Part shown: positions 11,201-24,724 of the stretch, piece after piece
How positions within the stretch are numbered: position 1 is the stretch's first letter
Layout: every line of letters starts with the position of its first letter
Assembly: GCF_024679245.1 (NCBI RefSeq)
Contig: NC_090192.1
Coordinates: 26,001-90,000, forward strand
Length of the DNA: 64,000 nt
DNA from: Pseudorasbora parva
Taxonomy: Eukaryota; Chordata; Actinopteri; Cypriniformes; Gobionidae
Direction of reading: 5' to 3'
Translations under genes and position numbers: made by a program
The notes under the pieces: generated by a model
Databases searched by the model: none
What the model was told of the DNA's origin: nothing
What the model saw: the letters and a program-made list of their open reading frames with translations, nothing else

Positions 11201-13703
11201 CATAGCAATTGGGCTGGAGACACACGTTTGGGACTGATCCCCCAGACGGGCCGCCTCAGAGGAGGGTGTCTAGTGTTTAAAGAGCCGAAACACCCGATGA
11301 TACTGAGGTACGCTACTGAAGATGTGTCTCAAACATTTCCCTCAGACATCTCACTTGAGGGAGTAAGAATCTCAAAGCAATACACTATCATTACCCACAC
11401 TCCCACACTAACTCTAGCCATCACAAATCCACTCGCATCAACCCTACCAAACCCATTTTTTACACCAAAAAAACTTACCCACTAAGGCATCTTTTGACCA
11501 GAAAACGCTTTTCAAAAAACCATAAAATATAGAACTACCCCCACTCCTACACTAACCCTACCCATCACAAAACCTATTGGCATTAACCCTATCGACTAAA
11601 ACCCTAATGTGAAACTCCACAAAACAAAAATAGATATTTTAACATAACCCTTATTCCAACCCTAACCCTACCCATCACAGACCTACTTGTATCAACCCCA
11701 TCCACTAAAACCCTAATTTTGACAAAAGTAGATACTAATGTAACCCTTACTCCTACCCTAATCCTACCCATCACAAACCCACTCGCATTAACCCTAATTT
11801 CAAACTTCATTGGACAAAAAATAGAGGCTAACCTAACCCTTACTCCTACCCTAACCCTACCCATCACAGACCCACTCGCATCAACCCTATCGACAAAAAC
11901 CTTAACTCCAAACTTCACTAGACAAAAAAATAGATACTAACGTAGTCCCTACTCCTACCCTAATCCTACCCATCACAAACCAGTTTGCATTAACCCTAAT
12001 TTGAAAACCCATCAGACAAAAAAATAGATATTAACCTAGCCCTTACTCCTACCCTAATCCTACCCGTCACAAACCCACTGGCATCAACCTTATTGACAAA
12101 AACCTTAATAGACACTAACGTAGCTCCTACTCCTACCCTAAACCTACCCATCACAAACCTACTCGCATCAACCCTAATTAGAAAATCCATTAGACAAAAA
12201 AATTAGATACTAACCTAGCCCTTGCTCCTACCCTAATCCTACCCAACACAAACCCACTGGCATCAACCCTATTGACAAAAACCTTAATTCAAAACTCCAT
12301 AGACACTAACGTAGCTCCTACTCCTACCCTAAACCTACCCATCACAAACCTACTCGCATCAACCCTAATTAGAAAATCCATTAGACAAAAAATTAGGTAC
12401 TAACCTAGCCCTTACTCCTTCCCTAATCCTACCCGACACAAACCCACTCGCATCAACCCTATCGACCAAAACCCTAAATTCAAAATTCCATTAGACAAAA
12501 AAATAGATACCAATATAAGCCCTACTCTTACAATACCCATTGTAAAAAACCATATAGGCTATACTTGCGCGTCAAGTAACCAATTAACCAAAAAAATCCC
12601 AAAAGCAAACTCCTAATTCAACCCATACAACTAATATTATCTAGGACAGGGTGACTAACAACCCACACACAAACTCCACCCACAAACCCAATTCTTGACC
12701 AAGATTTTAACCCTTAAAGCCAGACAGGAAGTTGTCGTATTTCATTAACGAAAGATATTACCGTATCGGGACAAAGACCAAAAGTACCGTCCTAATCACC
12801 ACTCCTGACCACCCCAAACCCAATCAACTCGGACCTTTCCTTCAAAATATGCGTCCGTTTTTATAAGAGCACTTTTTCTATTAAAACGCCTATATCTCGG
12901 AAAAGAAAGCACGCACCAAGGCCAAACTCAACCTCATAACATCTCTCTGTAATACCTGTCACACCATAAAACCCTGAACTTCTGGGACCTTTCCTTACTA
13001 AATGCACCATTTCCTATCAAGCCACACATCGCGGCCTAAGGGGGCGCTAGAGTCTCACACGGGGGCACGTTCAATAGGCCCTATCCTCACCCTTCTTTGA
13101 CACGAATATCAACACTATAGCCCAACTCAACACAGAGATATAGTCCATCTAAGTGGACACCTCGATAATCACCCTTTCAATCATTTAATCACCTTTTACG
13201 TAGACTTCAAATTCCCTGACCTGTTACATAGACTTCAAATTCCCTGACCTTTTACCACATACCAAAATACTCCACCTATGGGAGGATTGCAATGCTGGAT
13301 CAGGATTATCGGGCTTCGGCTTGGTTCGCTGGTCCAGAGCAAGTTCAGATTGGAAACTTTGCAATTCCTAAAAACCAGGAAAGGAAACAAGAACAATCAC
13401 TTCCCTCAGTAAAACTTACCCATCAGACTAACCAAACCGAAAAGAACGGATTATAACAAACTTTACCCCAGTGTTCATAATTGATGGAAACATAAAGACA
13501 GAAGTTTCTTAAAACAACAAAACCAAAAGATAAAATAAGCTACTCACCTTGCCCATAAGCCAAAAAAGGCATTGCTCCTAGACGGGAGCCAATCACAGGC
13601 GACACAGTATAGTCTGACAGGCGTCGGCCAGTGCCCCTCCTCATTCTCCCTACTTCAAACCTTTCCAGACGAGTTCTGGCTTGGGGGGAGATGTTGTAAT
13701 TTT
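6798..13703 (+). repeat. Subtelomeric macrosatellite unit 2 (complete)
   Basis: Complete unit of about 6.9 kb, almost identical to unit 1 from 6913 onward. It begins right after a short CCCTAACCTAACC joint and ends at TTGTAATTTT, directly before a telomeric array. The length difference from unit 1 comes from the TA/poly(A) tract at 8160-8224. It shares unit-specific variants with unit 1 (for example in satellite B), while units 3 and 4 share other variants. No protein-coding gene is supported. Confidence 0.92.
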
Positions 13704-13779
13704 CCCTAACCTAACCCTAACCCTAACCCTAACCCTAACCCTAACCCTAACCCTAACCCTAACCCTAACCCTAACCCTT
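13704..13779 (+). repeat. Interstitial telomeric array, CCCTAA, ~75 bp
   Basis: Uninterrupted CCCTAA repeats after one shortened CCTAA repeat at the start. It separates the intact right end of unit 2 from the truncated left end of unit 3. Orientation matches a telomere to the left. Confidence 0.95.
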
Positions 13780-16505
13780 ACTTGACTCGTGGAGTCCACT
13801 TCCCGATACACATAGATTTCCTCGAACCCATACCCCTTCCTCCGACCCTGACCCCCCACCCCATCCCAACCCCAACCAACACACTAACCTTGGCCTACCA
13901 AAAAAATACTACAAACAAACCACTGACATCTACCTAAAAGATCAGGATTAGTTCACCATACATTAGAACCCAAAAAACAATTGTGGTTCTTTTTAGAAAA
14001 AACATAGCAATTGGGCTGGAGACACACGTTTGGGACTGATCCCCCAGACGGGCCGCCTCAGAGGAGGGTGTCTAGTGTTTAAAGAGCCGAAACACCCGAT
14101 GATACTGAGGTACGCTACTGAAGATGTGTCTCAAACATTTCCCTCAGACATCTCACTTGAGGGAGTAAGAATCTCAAAGCAATACACTATCATTACCCAC
14201 ACTCCCACACTAACTCTAGCCATCACAAATCCACTCGCATCAACCCTACCAAACCCATTTTTTACACCAAAAAAACTTACCCACTAAGGCATCTTTTGAC
14301 CAGAAAACGCTTTTCAAAAAACCATAAAATATAGAACTACCCCCACTCCTACACTAACCCTACCCATCACAAAACCTATTGGCATTAACCCTATCGACTA
14401 AAACCCTAATGTGAAACTCCACAAAACAAAAATAGATATTTTAACGTAACCCTTATTCCAACCCTAACCCTACCCATCACAGACCCACTTGTATCAACCC
14501 CATCCACTAAAACCCCAATTTTGACAAAAATAGATACTAATGTAACCCTTACTCCTACCCTAATCCTACCCATCAAAAACCCACTCGCATTAACCCTAAT
14601 TTCAAACTTCATTGGACAAAAAATAGAGGCTAACCTAACCCTTACTCCTACCCTAACCCTACCCATCACAGACCCACTCGCATCAACCCTATCGACAAAA
14701 ACCTTAACTCCAAACTTCACTAGACAAAAAAATAGATACTAACGTAGTCCCTACTCCTACCCTAATCCTACCCATCACAAACCAGTTTGCATTAACCCTA
14801 ATTTGAAAATCCTTTAGACAAAAAAATAGATATTAACCTAGCCCTTACTCCTACCCTAATCCTACCCGTCACAAACCCACTGGCATCAACCTTATTGACA
14901 AAAACCTTAATAGACACTAACGTAGCTCCTACTCCTACCCTATACCTACCCATCACAAACCTACTCGCATCAACCCTAATTAGAAAATCCATTAGACAAA
15001 AAAATTAGATACTAACCTAGCCCTTGCTCCTACCCTAATCCTACCCAACACAAACCCACTGGCATCAACCCTATTGACAAAAACCTTAATTCAAAACTCC
15101 ATAGACACTAACGTAGATCCTACTCCTACCCTAAACCTACCCATCACAAACCTACTCGCATCAACCCTAATTAGAAAATCCATTAGACAAAAAATTAGGT
15201 ACTAACCTAGCCCTTACTCCTTCCCTAATCCTACCCGACACAAACCCACTCGCATCAACCCTATCGACCAAAACCCTAAATTCAAAATTCCATTAGACAA
15301 AAAAATAGATACCAATATAAGCCCTACTCTTACAATACCCATTGTAAAAAACCATATAGGCTATACTTGCGCGTCAAGTAACCAATTAACCAAAAAAATC
15401 CCAAAAGCAAACTCCTAATTCAACCTATACAACTAATATTATCTAGGACAGGGTGACTAACAACCCACACACAAACTCCACCCACAAACCCAATTCTTGA
15501 CCAAGATTTTAACCCTTAAAGCCAGACAGGAAGTTGTCGTATTTCATTAACGAAAGATATTACCGTATCGGGACAAAGACCAAAAGTACCGTCCTAATCA
15601 CCACTCCTGACCACCCCAAACCCAATCAACTCGGACCTTTCCTTCAAAGTATGCGTCCGTTTTTATAAAAGCACTTTTTCTATTAAAACGCCTATATCTC
15701 GGAAAAGAAAGCACGCACCAAGGCCAAACTCAACCTCATAACATCTCTCTGCAATACCTGTCACACCATAAAACCCTGAACTTCTGGGACCTTTCCTTAC
15801 TAAATGCACCATTTCCTATCAAGCCACACATCGCGGCCTAAGGGGGCGCTAGAGTCTCACACGGGGGCACGTTCAATAGGCCCTATCCTCACCCTTCTTT
15901 GACGTGAATATCAACACTATAGCCCAACTCAACACAGAGATATAGTCCATCTAAGTTGACACCTCGATAATCACCCTTTCAATCATTTAATCACCTTTTA
16001 CGTAGACTTCAAATCCCCTGACCTGTTACATAGACTTCAAATTCCCTGACCTTTTACCACATACCGAAATACTCCACCTATGGGAGGATTGCAATGCTGG
16101 ATCAGGATTATCGGGCTTCGGCTTGGTTCGCTGGTCCAGAGCAAGTTCAGATTGGAAACTTTGCAATTCCTAAAAACCAGGAAAGGAAACAAGAACAATC
16201 ACTTTCATCAGTAAAACTTACCCATCAGACTAACCAAACCGAAAAGAACGGATTATAACAAACTTTACCCCAGTGTTCATAATTGATGGAAACATAAAGA
16301 CAGAAGTTTCTTAAAACAACAAAACCAAAAGATAAAATAAGCTACTCACCTTGCCCATAAGCCAAAAAAGGCATTGCTCCTAGACGGGAGCCAATCACAG
16401 GCGACACAGTATAGTCTGACAGGCGTCGGCCAGTGCCCCTCCTCATTCTCCCTACTTCAAACCTTTCCAGACGAGTTCTGGCTTGGGGGGAGATGTTGTA
16501 ATTTT
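13777..16505 (+). repeat. 5'-truncated subtelomeric unit 3
   Basis: This partial unit starts at the base equivalent to unit 1 position 4055 and keeps the satellite B region and the tail to the normal right end. Its left end abuts a ~73-bp CCCTAA array. The joint falls in CCCTTACTTGAC, where the unit's own CTTACTT overlaps the telomeric repeat by a few bases (microhomology). On the right it passes through about two telomeric repeats into unit 4. Its base variants match unit 4 better than units 1 and 2. Confidence 0.88.
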
Positions 16506-16518
16506 CCCTAACCTAACC

Positions 16519-19500
16519 TTGGCCAGAGCCATCGGACTAGACATACTGTTCTATGCACAGGATCCTGAACAAATGGGCCCACAAATTAGATAAGATCCTC
16601 ATCCCCTCCGGTTTCTCTCCTGCCCTCCGTGGTCGGTGGAGAAACGGGATGGGGAGACGAATCGAACCCAGACAGGTTCGTTGGAAAATGTGAGACCCAG
16701 ACAGGCCGCACATTTTCTGGTTCGTCCTCTTAAAAAAGGATCTCAATTTTAGGAGACACATGGTCAAAAATTCCCCTTTATCTAACCACTAGGTGACTGC
16801 CTTAGACCAGGATTAAACTCCGTGATTCGATCCTCACCACAGGCCAAAATACTTAACCATTGGGGGGTTTTGCGATGCTGGGTCAGGATTATCGAGCTTC
16901 GGCCTGATTCGCTGATCCAGAGCAAGTTCAGACCGGAAACTTCGCAATTCCTAAAAACCAGAAAGGGAAACAAAAATAATCATAAAATTATCAGTAAAGG
17001 TTAGCCATGACCCCACTAAAACTTACTCATCGAACTAACCCAACCGAACGAAACGGATAACAAAAACCACACCTACTTTTATAACCTTCCACCTAACTGA
17101 ATAAGACAAAAACCACAGAAGTTTCATAAATTAACAAAAGGATATATATATTAAAAAAATTATACGCCACCCACCTGACCCAAAAGCCCAAAAAAAGGCA
17201 CTGCTCCCAACGGGAGCCAATCACAGGCGACAACAGTATAGTCTGGCATGCGCAACCAGAGTCATCAGACTAAGACATACTGTCCCATGCACATGATCCA
17301 GTACAAATGGGCCCACAAATTAGATAGAAGATCCTCATCCCCTCCGGTTTCTCTCCTGCCCTCCGTGGTTGGTAGAGAAACGGGATGGGGAGACGAATCG
17401 AACCCAGACAGGTTCATTGGAAAATGTGAGACCCAGACAGGCCGCACATTTTCTGGTTCGTCCTCTTAAAAAAGGATCTCAATTTTAGGAGACACATGGT
17501 CAAAAATTCCCCTTTATCTAACCACTAGGTGACTCCCTTAGACCAGGATTAAACTCCGTGATTCGATCCTCACCACAGGCCAAAATACTTAACCATTGGG
17601 GGGTTTTGCGATGCTGGGTCAGGATTATCGAGCTTCGGCCTGATTCGCTGATCCAGAGCAAGTTCAGACCGGAAACTTCGCAATTCCTAAAAACCAGAAA
17701 GGGAAACAAAAATAATCATAAAATTATCAGTAAAGGTTAGCCATGACCCCACTAAAACTTACTCATCGAACTAACCCAACCGAACGAAACGGATAACAAA
17801 AACCACACCTACTTTTATAGCCTTACACCTAACTGAATAAGGCAAAAACCACAGAAGTTTCATAAATTAACAAAAGGATATATATATATATATTAAAAAA
17901 ATTATACGCCACCCACCTGACCCAAAAGCCCCCAAAAAAGGCACTGCTCCTAACGGGAGCCAATCACAGGCGACAACAGTATAGTCTGGCATGCGCAACC
18001 AGAGTCATCAGACTAAGACATACTGTCCCATGCACATGATCCAGTACAAATGGGCCCACAAATTAGATAGAAGATCCTCATCCCCTCCGGTTTTCTCTCC
18101 TGAACTTTCATAAATTAACAAAAGGATATAAAATAAATCAATACACCACCCACCTGACCCATAAGCTAAAAAAAGGCACTGCTCTTAACGGGAACCAATC
18201 ACAGGCGACATGTGTAACCAGAGTCATCGGACTAGACATACTGTTCCATGCACATGATCCCTCTCAAATTTTAGGAGATACATGATCAAAAAAATCCCCG
18301 TTCACTATTAAACTACCCCTTAACCTACCCACCCCACTCCACTCCACCCCTTAACCTATCCACCCCCCCACAACCTACCCCTTAATCTAAATCCTACCAT
18401 CTTGCAAACCACACACTCTAAACACAAAACTACGGAAAACTTAGTTTACTGTTTCTTTAAGGGTATGATAAACGACATTCGTTGTCAAATTTCGATAAAT
18501 GGCATTCGCCATCGTGATCCGAAAAATGACACTCATCGCCAACAATCCATGAGCCGACTTTTACCGTCAACCTTTCAGGAATCGTTTTTCGCTTAAAGAC
18601 AATTCAGAGGTCGACCTTTATGATCGCCTTTTCATGAATTGTTCTTCAACCATCGACTTTCGTCGACAACAATTCATGGGTCAACTTTTACCGTCGACTT
18701 TTCATGAATCGTTATTCACGAACACATGTTCATGCAATTCATGTATTGACTTTTACCGTCAACCTTTCATGAATGTCGTAGCCATTATTTGAACTAAAAA
18801 ACCAAGACAGAGTGACTCAGCGGAACACCTTTTCTATCCACGGTGACACATAATGCCTTCTGGGAAATAACTTATAAAAACTTATCATCCTGAAAGTACA
18901 CCTTCTAAAAATAAAAAATCAATCATCTTTTCTTTTAAAGAAGGGATAAACAGCGTTTACCGAAGAGATTTGTTCACCATTTAGAGCCTTTTTTAATGAT
19001 ATGCGAAATCCACAAATACAGGAGTTGTTTTTTACCTTTAAACTTTCAAAAATCGTTTTTCGTTTATCAAAGATGATTCAGGGATTGACGCTTACCATCA
19101 ACCCTTCATGAATCATTCTTCGATCATCGACTTTCATCGACAAACAATTCATGAGTCAACTTTTACCGTCAACCAATCATGAATCATTATTCACGAATAA
19201 ACGTTTGTGAGTATTTCATGGATTGACTTTTACCGTCAACTTTCATGAATCTCGTGATTTAAACCTAAAAACCACAATACAGCGACTCAACGGAACACCT
19301 TTTCTATCCGCGGTGACACAAGATGCCTTATGGGTAATAACCTATAAAACTTACCCTCTTGCAAACAACACGCTCTATACATGACACTGCGGAAAACTTA
19401 ACCGCTTTTTTTAGGGTTCAGGCTCCCAACGGTTGTCCTTGGTAAGGATGATGTCGGTTTGGTTCTAGCTTGCGCCTTAGGGGGAAAGGCTGGTAGAAGC

Positions 19501-22500
19501 TTGATGGGCTCTTCGGGGCTCATCCGCCAGTCTGACCCTCGACCTGGCCCCTTAAAAATCCATTCATTTATTATGGTGAATGGGGAGGTCAGGTTTGCCC
19601 CATTCGGGGGGCTCCCTGGGCCGTTGAGCTCGGCTGCCGGGGGTGGTGGCGATTGACTTCGCTATCTGCCCCAGGGCTGTGGTGTCTCTGTGGCTTTCGG
19701 GGGGTCCTTTGAAGGGTCTCCCGGCACTCTGGGGGTCTGGAGACCTGGGGAGGCTGAAAGTAAGTTTTGGCTATCCCTGGGTGGAAGGGCCTTCGGGGTC
19801 TTGGGGCCGAGAGGATTGGGAATCTCTCGACCCTGGGGACTCCCGGGTACCTATCGGTTCACGAGGATGGGAATCTCGTGTCCGGTGGGGGCCTTGGGTT
19901 TCGGCTTGGGTGATCTTTAGGGGCTAAATCAGCAAGGGGGAGTTGGGCGGCGGTGATCCGTTCGCTGTCTGCCTTTTTTCCCCCTGGGTCCCACGGGACC
20001 CAGCTGATTTGGGCAAGGGATCCCTTGGTGCCCTTCTGGAGGCCCTGCCTCTGGGGGACACGGGGGGGTTCCCACTCCCCGGATTAGCCGGGGAAGGCCC
20101 CACCAAAATCAGCAGGGGCTAAGGGGGAAGGACGATCTGATCGTCGCGGACCCTGGATCCCTAAGTTCCCTAAGAACTTGGCTGATTTGGGCACAGGACC
20201 CGGGGGAGACCGGTTAGTCCATTCGGCTGTAACATGGTTGCGGCCGGTGGGCTCTCTCAGGTGCCCTTGGATCCAGCTCTGGGAAATCGGAGAGTGTTCC
20301 CTGTGGGGCTCTTAACGAGCATTGCGGGACCTCTTCCGATGGATCGGAGTTAGCCCCAAGAAGAGACCTTTTAGTCACAGACTCTTCTCGGGTGACCTGG
20401 GTAACCTAACGGTGATAACAAAGGGTCACTTGGGGGAGTGGTAAGTATCCAGCCTTCCCGGGGTAACACCCGGTTGGGTGGCCTAGGGCGATGGGCCTTA
20501 ATTGGAGCCCAATTTTTTACGGTGACTATTGCCACTCACGCAACAGCACATTGTGCAACCAACATCCAACACACTGACATGTTTCTTCCCAGCTACTTTT
20601 TGCTTGTCTTCATTGCTGGACTTTGAGTTGTTCAACTCAAAAAAATACATTCTTACTTGACTCGTGGAGTCCACTTCCCGATACACATAGATTTCCTCGA
20701 ACCCATACCCCTTCCTCCGACCCTGACCCCCCACCCCATCCCAACCCCAACCAACACACTAACCTTGGCCTACCAAAAAAATACTACAAACAAACCACTG
20801 ACATCTACCTAAAAGATCAGGATTAGTTCACCATACATTAGAACCCAAAAAACAATTGTGGTTCTTTTTAGAAAAAACATAGCAATTGGGCTGGAGACAC
20901 ACGTTTGGGACTGATCCCCCAGACGGGCCGCCTCAGAGGAGGGTGTCTAGTGTTTAAAGAGCCGAAACACCCGATGATACTGAGGTACGCTACTGAAGAT
21001 GTGTCTCAAACATTTCCCTCAGACATCTCACTTGAGGGAGTAAGAATCTCAAAGCAATACACTATCATTACCCACACTCCCACACTAACTCTAGCCATCA
21101 CAAATCCACTCGCATCAACCCTACCAAACCCATTTTTTACACCAAAAAAACTTACCCACTAAGGCATCTTTTGACCAGAAAACGCTTTTCAAAAAACCAT
21201 AAAATATAGAACTACCCCCACTCCTACACTAACCCTACCCATCACAAAACCTATTGGCATTAACCCTATCGACTAAAACCCTAATGTGAAACTCCACAAA
21301 ACAAAAATAGATATTTTAACGTAACCCTTATTCCAACCCTAACCCTACCCATCACAGACCCACTTGTATCAACCCCATCCACTAAAACCCCAATTTTGAC
21401 AAAAATAGATACTAATGTAACCCTTACTCCTACCCTAATCCTACCCATCAAAAACCCACTCGCATTAACCCTAATTTCAAACTTCATTGGACAAAAAATA
21501 GAGGCTAACCTAACCCTTACTCCTACCCTAACCCTACCCATCACAGACCCACTCGCATCAACCCTATCGACAAAAACCTTAACTCCAAACTTCACTAGAC
21601 AAAAAAATAGATACTAACGTAGTCCCTACTCCTACCCTAATCCTACCCATCACAAACCAGTTTGCATTAACCCTAATTTGAAAATCCTTTAGACAAAAAA
21701 ATAGATATTAACCTAGCCCTTACTCCTACCCTAATCCTACCCGTCACAAACCCACTGGCATCAACCTTATTGACAAAAACCTTAATAGACACTAACGTAG
21801 CTCCTACTCCTACCCTATACCTACCCATCACAAACCTACTCGCATCAACCCTAATTAGAAAATCCATTAGACAAAAAAATTAGATACTAACCTAGCCCTT
21901 GCTCCTACCCTAATCCTACCCAACACAAACCCACTGGCATCAACCCTATTGACAAAAACCTTAATTCAAAACTCCATAGACACTAACGTAGATCCTACTC
22001 CTACCCTAAACCTACCCATCACAAACCTACTCGCATCAACCCTAATTAGAAAATCCATTAGACAAAAAATTAGGTACTAACCTAGCCCTTACTCCTTCCC
22101 TAATCCTACCCGACACAAACCCACTCGCATCAACCCTATCGACCAAAACCCTAAATTCAAAATTCCATTAGACAAAAAAATAGATACCAATATAAGCCCT
22201 ACTCTTACAATACCCATTGTAAAAAACCATATAGGCTATACTTGCGCGTCAAGTAACCAATTAACCAAAAAAATCCCAAAAGCAAACTCCTAATTCAACC
22301 TATACAACTAATATTATCTAGGACAGGGTGACTAACAACCCACACACAAACTCCACCCACAAACCCAATTCTTGACCAAGATTTTAACCCTTAAAGCCAG
22401 ACAGGAAGTTGTCGTATTTCATTAACGAAAGATATTACCGTATCGGGACAAAGACCAAAAGTACCGTCCTAATCACCACTCCTGACCACCCCAAACCCAA

Positions 22501-23380
22501 TCAACTCGGACCTTTCCTTCAAAGTATGCGTCCGTTTTTATAAAAGCACTTTTTCTATTAAAACGCCTATATCTCGGAAAAGAAAGCACGCACCAAGGCC
22601 AAACTCAACCTCATAACATCTCTCTGCAATACCTGTCACACCATAAAACCCTGAACTTCTGGGACCTTTCCTTACTAAATGCACCATTTCCTATCAAGCC
22701 ACACATCGCGGCCTAAGGGGGCGCTAGAGTCTCACACGGGGGCACGTTCAATAGGCCCTATCCTCACCCTTCTTTGACGTGAATATCAACACTATAGCCC
22801 AACTCAACACAGAGATATAGTCCATCTAAGTTGACACCTCGATAATCACCCTTTCAATCATTTAATCACCTTTTACGTAGACTTCAAATCCCCTGACCTG
22901 TTACATAGACTTCAAATTCCCTGACCTTTTACCACATACCGAAATACTCCACCTATGGGAGGATTGCAATGCTGGATCAGGATTATCGGGCTTCGGCTTG
23001 GTTCGCTGGTCCAGAGCAAGTTCAGATTGGAAACTTTGCAATTCCTAAAAACCAGGAAAGGAAACAAGAACAATCACTTTCATCAGTAAAACTTACCCAT
23101 CAGACTAACCAAACCGAAAAGAACGGATTATAACAAACTTTACCCCAGTGTTCATAATTGATGGAAACATAAAGACAGAAGTTTCTTAAAACAACAAAAC
23201 CAAAAGATAAAATAAGCTACTCACCTTGCCCATAAGCCAAAAAAGGCATTGCTCCTAGACGGGAGCCAATCACAGGCGACACAGTATAGTCTGACAGGCG
23301 TCGGCCAGTGCCCCTCCTCATTCTCCCTACTTCAAACCTTTCCAGACGAGTTCTGGCTTGGGGGGAGATGTTGTAATTTT
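16519..23380 (+). repeat. Subtelomeric macrosatellite unit 4 (complete)
   Basis: Complete unit, about 6.86 kb, with the same order of parts as unit 2. It lacks the long poly(A) tract seen in the second head monomer of units 1 and 2 (short A run at 17895) and carries scattered substitutions, such as an extra base near 20260. It ends at TTGTAATTTT, followed by the longest telomeric tract in the window. No coding function is supported. Confidence 0.9.
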
Positions 23381-23875
23381 CCCTAACCTAACCCTAACCC
23401 TAACCCTAACCCTAACCCTAACCCTAACCCTAACCCTAACCCTAACCCTAACCCTAACCTAACCCTAACTAACCCTAACTAACCCTAACCCTAACCCTAA
23501 CCCTAACCTAACCCTAACCCTAACCCTAACCCTAACCCTAACCCTAACCCTAACCCTAACCCTAACCCTAACCCTAACCTAACCTAACCCTAACCCTAAC
23601 CCTAACCCTAACCCTAACCCTAACCCCCTAACCCTAACCCTAACCCTAACTAACCCTAACCCTAACCCTAACCCTAACCCTAACCCTAACCCTAACCCCC
23701 TAACCCTAACCCTAACTAACCCTAACCCTAACCCTAACCCTAACCCTAACCCTAACCCTAACCCTAACCTAACCCTAACCCTAACCCTAACCCTAACCCT
23801 AACCCTAACCCTAACCCCTAACCCTAACCCTAACCCTAACCCTAACCCTAACCCTAACCCTAACCCTAACCCTAA
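23381..23875 (+). repeat. Interstitial telomeric array, CCCTAA, ~495 bp
   Basis: Longest telomeric tract in the window. It is mostly perfect CCCTAA with variants: CCTAA (several), CTAACTAA (near 23465-23480, 23648 and 23715) and C-expanded CCCCCTAA (near 23625 and 23695). Some variant groups recur at a spacing of about 70 bp (23625-23650 and 23695-23718), which suggests block duplication inside the array. Confidence 0.97.
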
Positions 23876-24685
23876 TCAGTGGCTTATACCTAAACCTACC
23901 CATCACTGACCTGATGAATCAGTGGCTTATACCTAAACCTACCCGTCACAGGGGTAATGAGCAGTGACTTGGTTTTTGAGGATCTATCCCCATACCGATC
24001 CCTGCCTAAACCTACCCGTCACAGACCTGTGGTATTAGTGGGGGCTGATACCTAACCCTACCCATCACAGACCTGGGGTATGAGTTTAATAATCTACCTA
24101 ACCCTACCCATCACAGACCGGGGGCATGGTTTGAACCCTAGCCGGTACAGCCCGGATGGATCGAATGGGGCTAGAGCATAACCCTACTGGTCACAGCCCT
24201 AAGGATGGGTTGATTTTGGAGGAGGTCTATCCCCATATCAATCCGTGTTTCACCGCTCTATGGAGTATTGTCAGGTTTATATTTCTCAGGAATCTTGATA
24301 CCCTTGCCGGGTAGCCCTACTCATTGCAGCCCCGAGGGGGGGATGTTTGGGTTATCGTAAAGCTTACCCAGTAGCTTAACTGTTTAGTTCGGAGCGGTCT
24401 ATGAAGCCGTGTCGTGGGGTTTTGTGTTTGGGGTGGGTGCGTGCGGTGGGTGGGGATTCGTTGGGGGGTTAGGTTTAGAGTTTGGGGAGATGCGTGGCCT
24501 AGCCCGGTCTAGCGTTTCCCCCGGGGGGGAGGTTTTTTTGTTCGTGGGTACCCAATGCCAAGTCGGCAGTCCCAAGAAAACAGGGACGACAGCAGAGTCT
24601 AACAAGCGTCGGCCAGTGCACTTCCTCAGTCTCCCTTCCGGCTTGGCCGAAGGCTAGGTTCGGGAGGGAGCTGTTGTAATTTCAT
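23876..24685 (+). repeat. Older diverged subtelomeric block
   Basis: It starts with degenerate repeats of CCTAAACCTACCCRTCACAG separated by TCAGTGGCTTATA (23876-24120), continues through GC-rich sequence (24140-24560) and ends in a two-hairpin tail like that of the 6.9-kb units. The motif CTACCCATCACAG links it to satellite B. It appears to be a distant relative of the main unit in the same order: satellite, GC-rich part, tail. No gene was recognised. Confidence 0.65.
24569..24685 (+). other. Diverged two-hairpin tail before telomeric repeats
   Basis: Hairpin 1 is GTCCC (24569-24573) with GGGAC (24583-24587). The spacer keeps AGCGTCGGCCAGTGC. Hairpin 2 is CCTT-C-CGGC (24634-24642) with GCCGAAGG (24646-24653), with one bulged C. 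GGGAGGGAGC and TGTTGTAATTT follow, then CCTAA repeats. Stem sequences differ from those of the main units but pairing is kept, while single-stranded GTCGGCCAGTGC and TGTTGTAATTT are conserved. Confidence 0.6.
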
Positions 24686-24723
24686 AAACCTAACCCTAAC
24701 CCTAACCCTAACCCTAACCCTAA
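24686..24723 (+). repeat. Short telomeric array after the diverged block
   Basis: Five to six CCCTAA repeats following the diverged tail, passing into the ~58-bp tandem repeat. Confidence 0.85.
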
Positions 24724-24724
24724 G

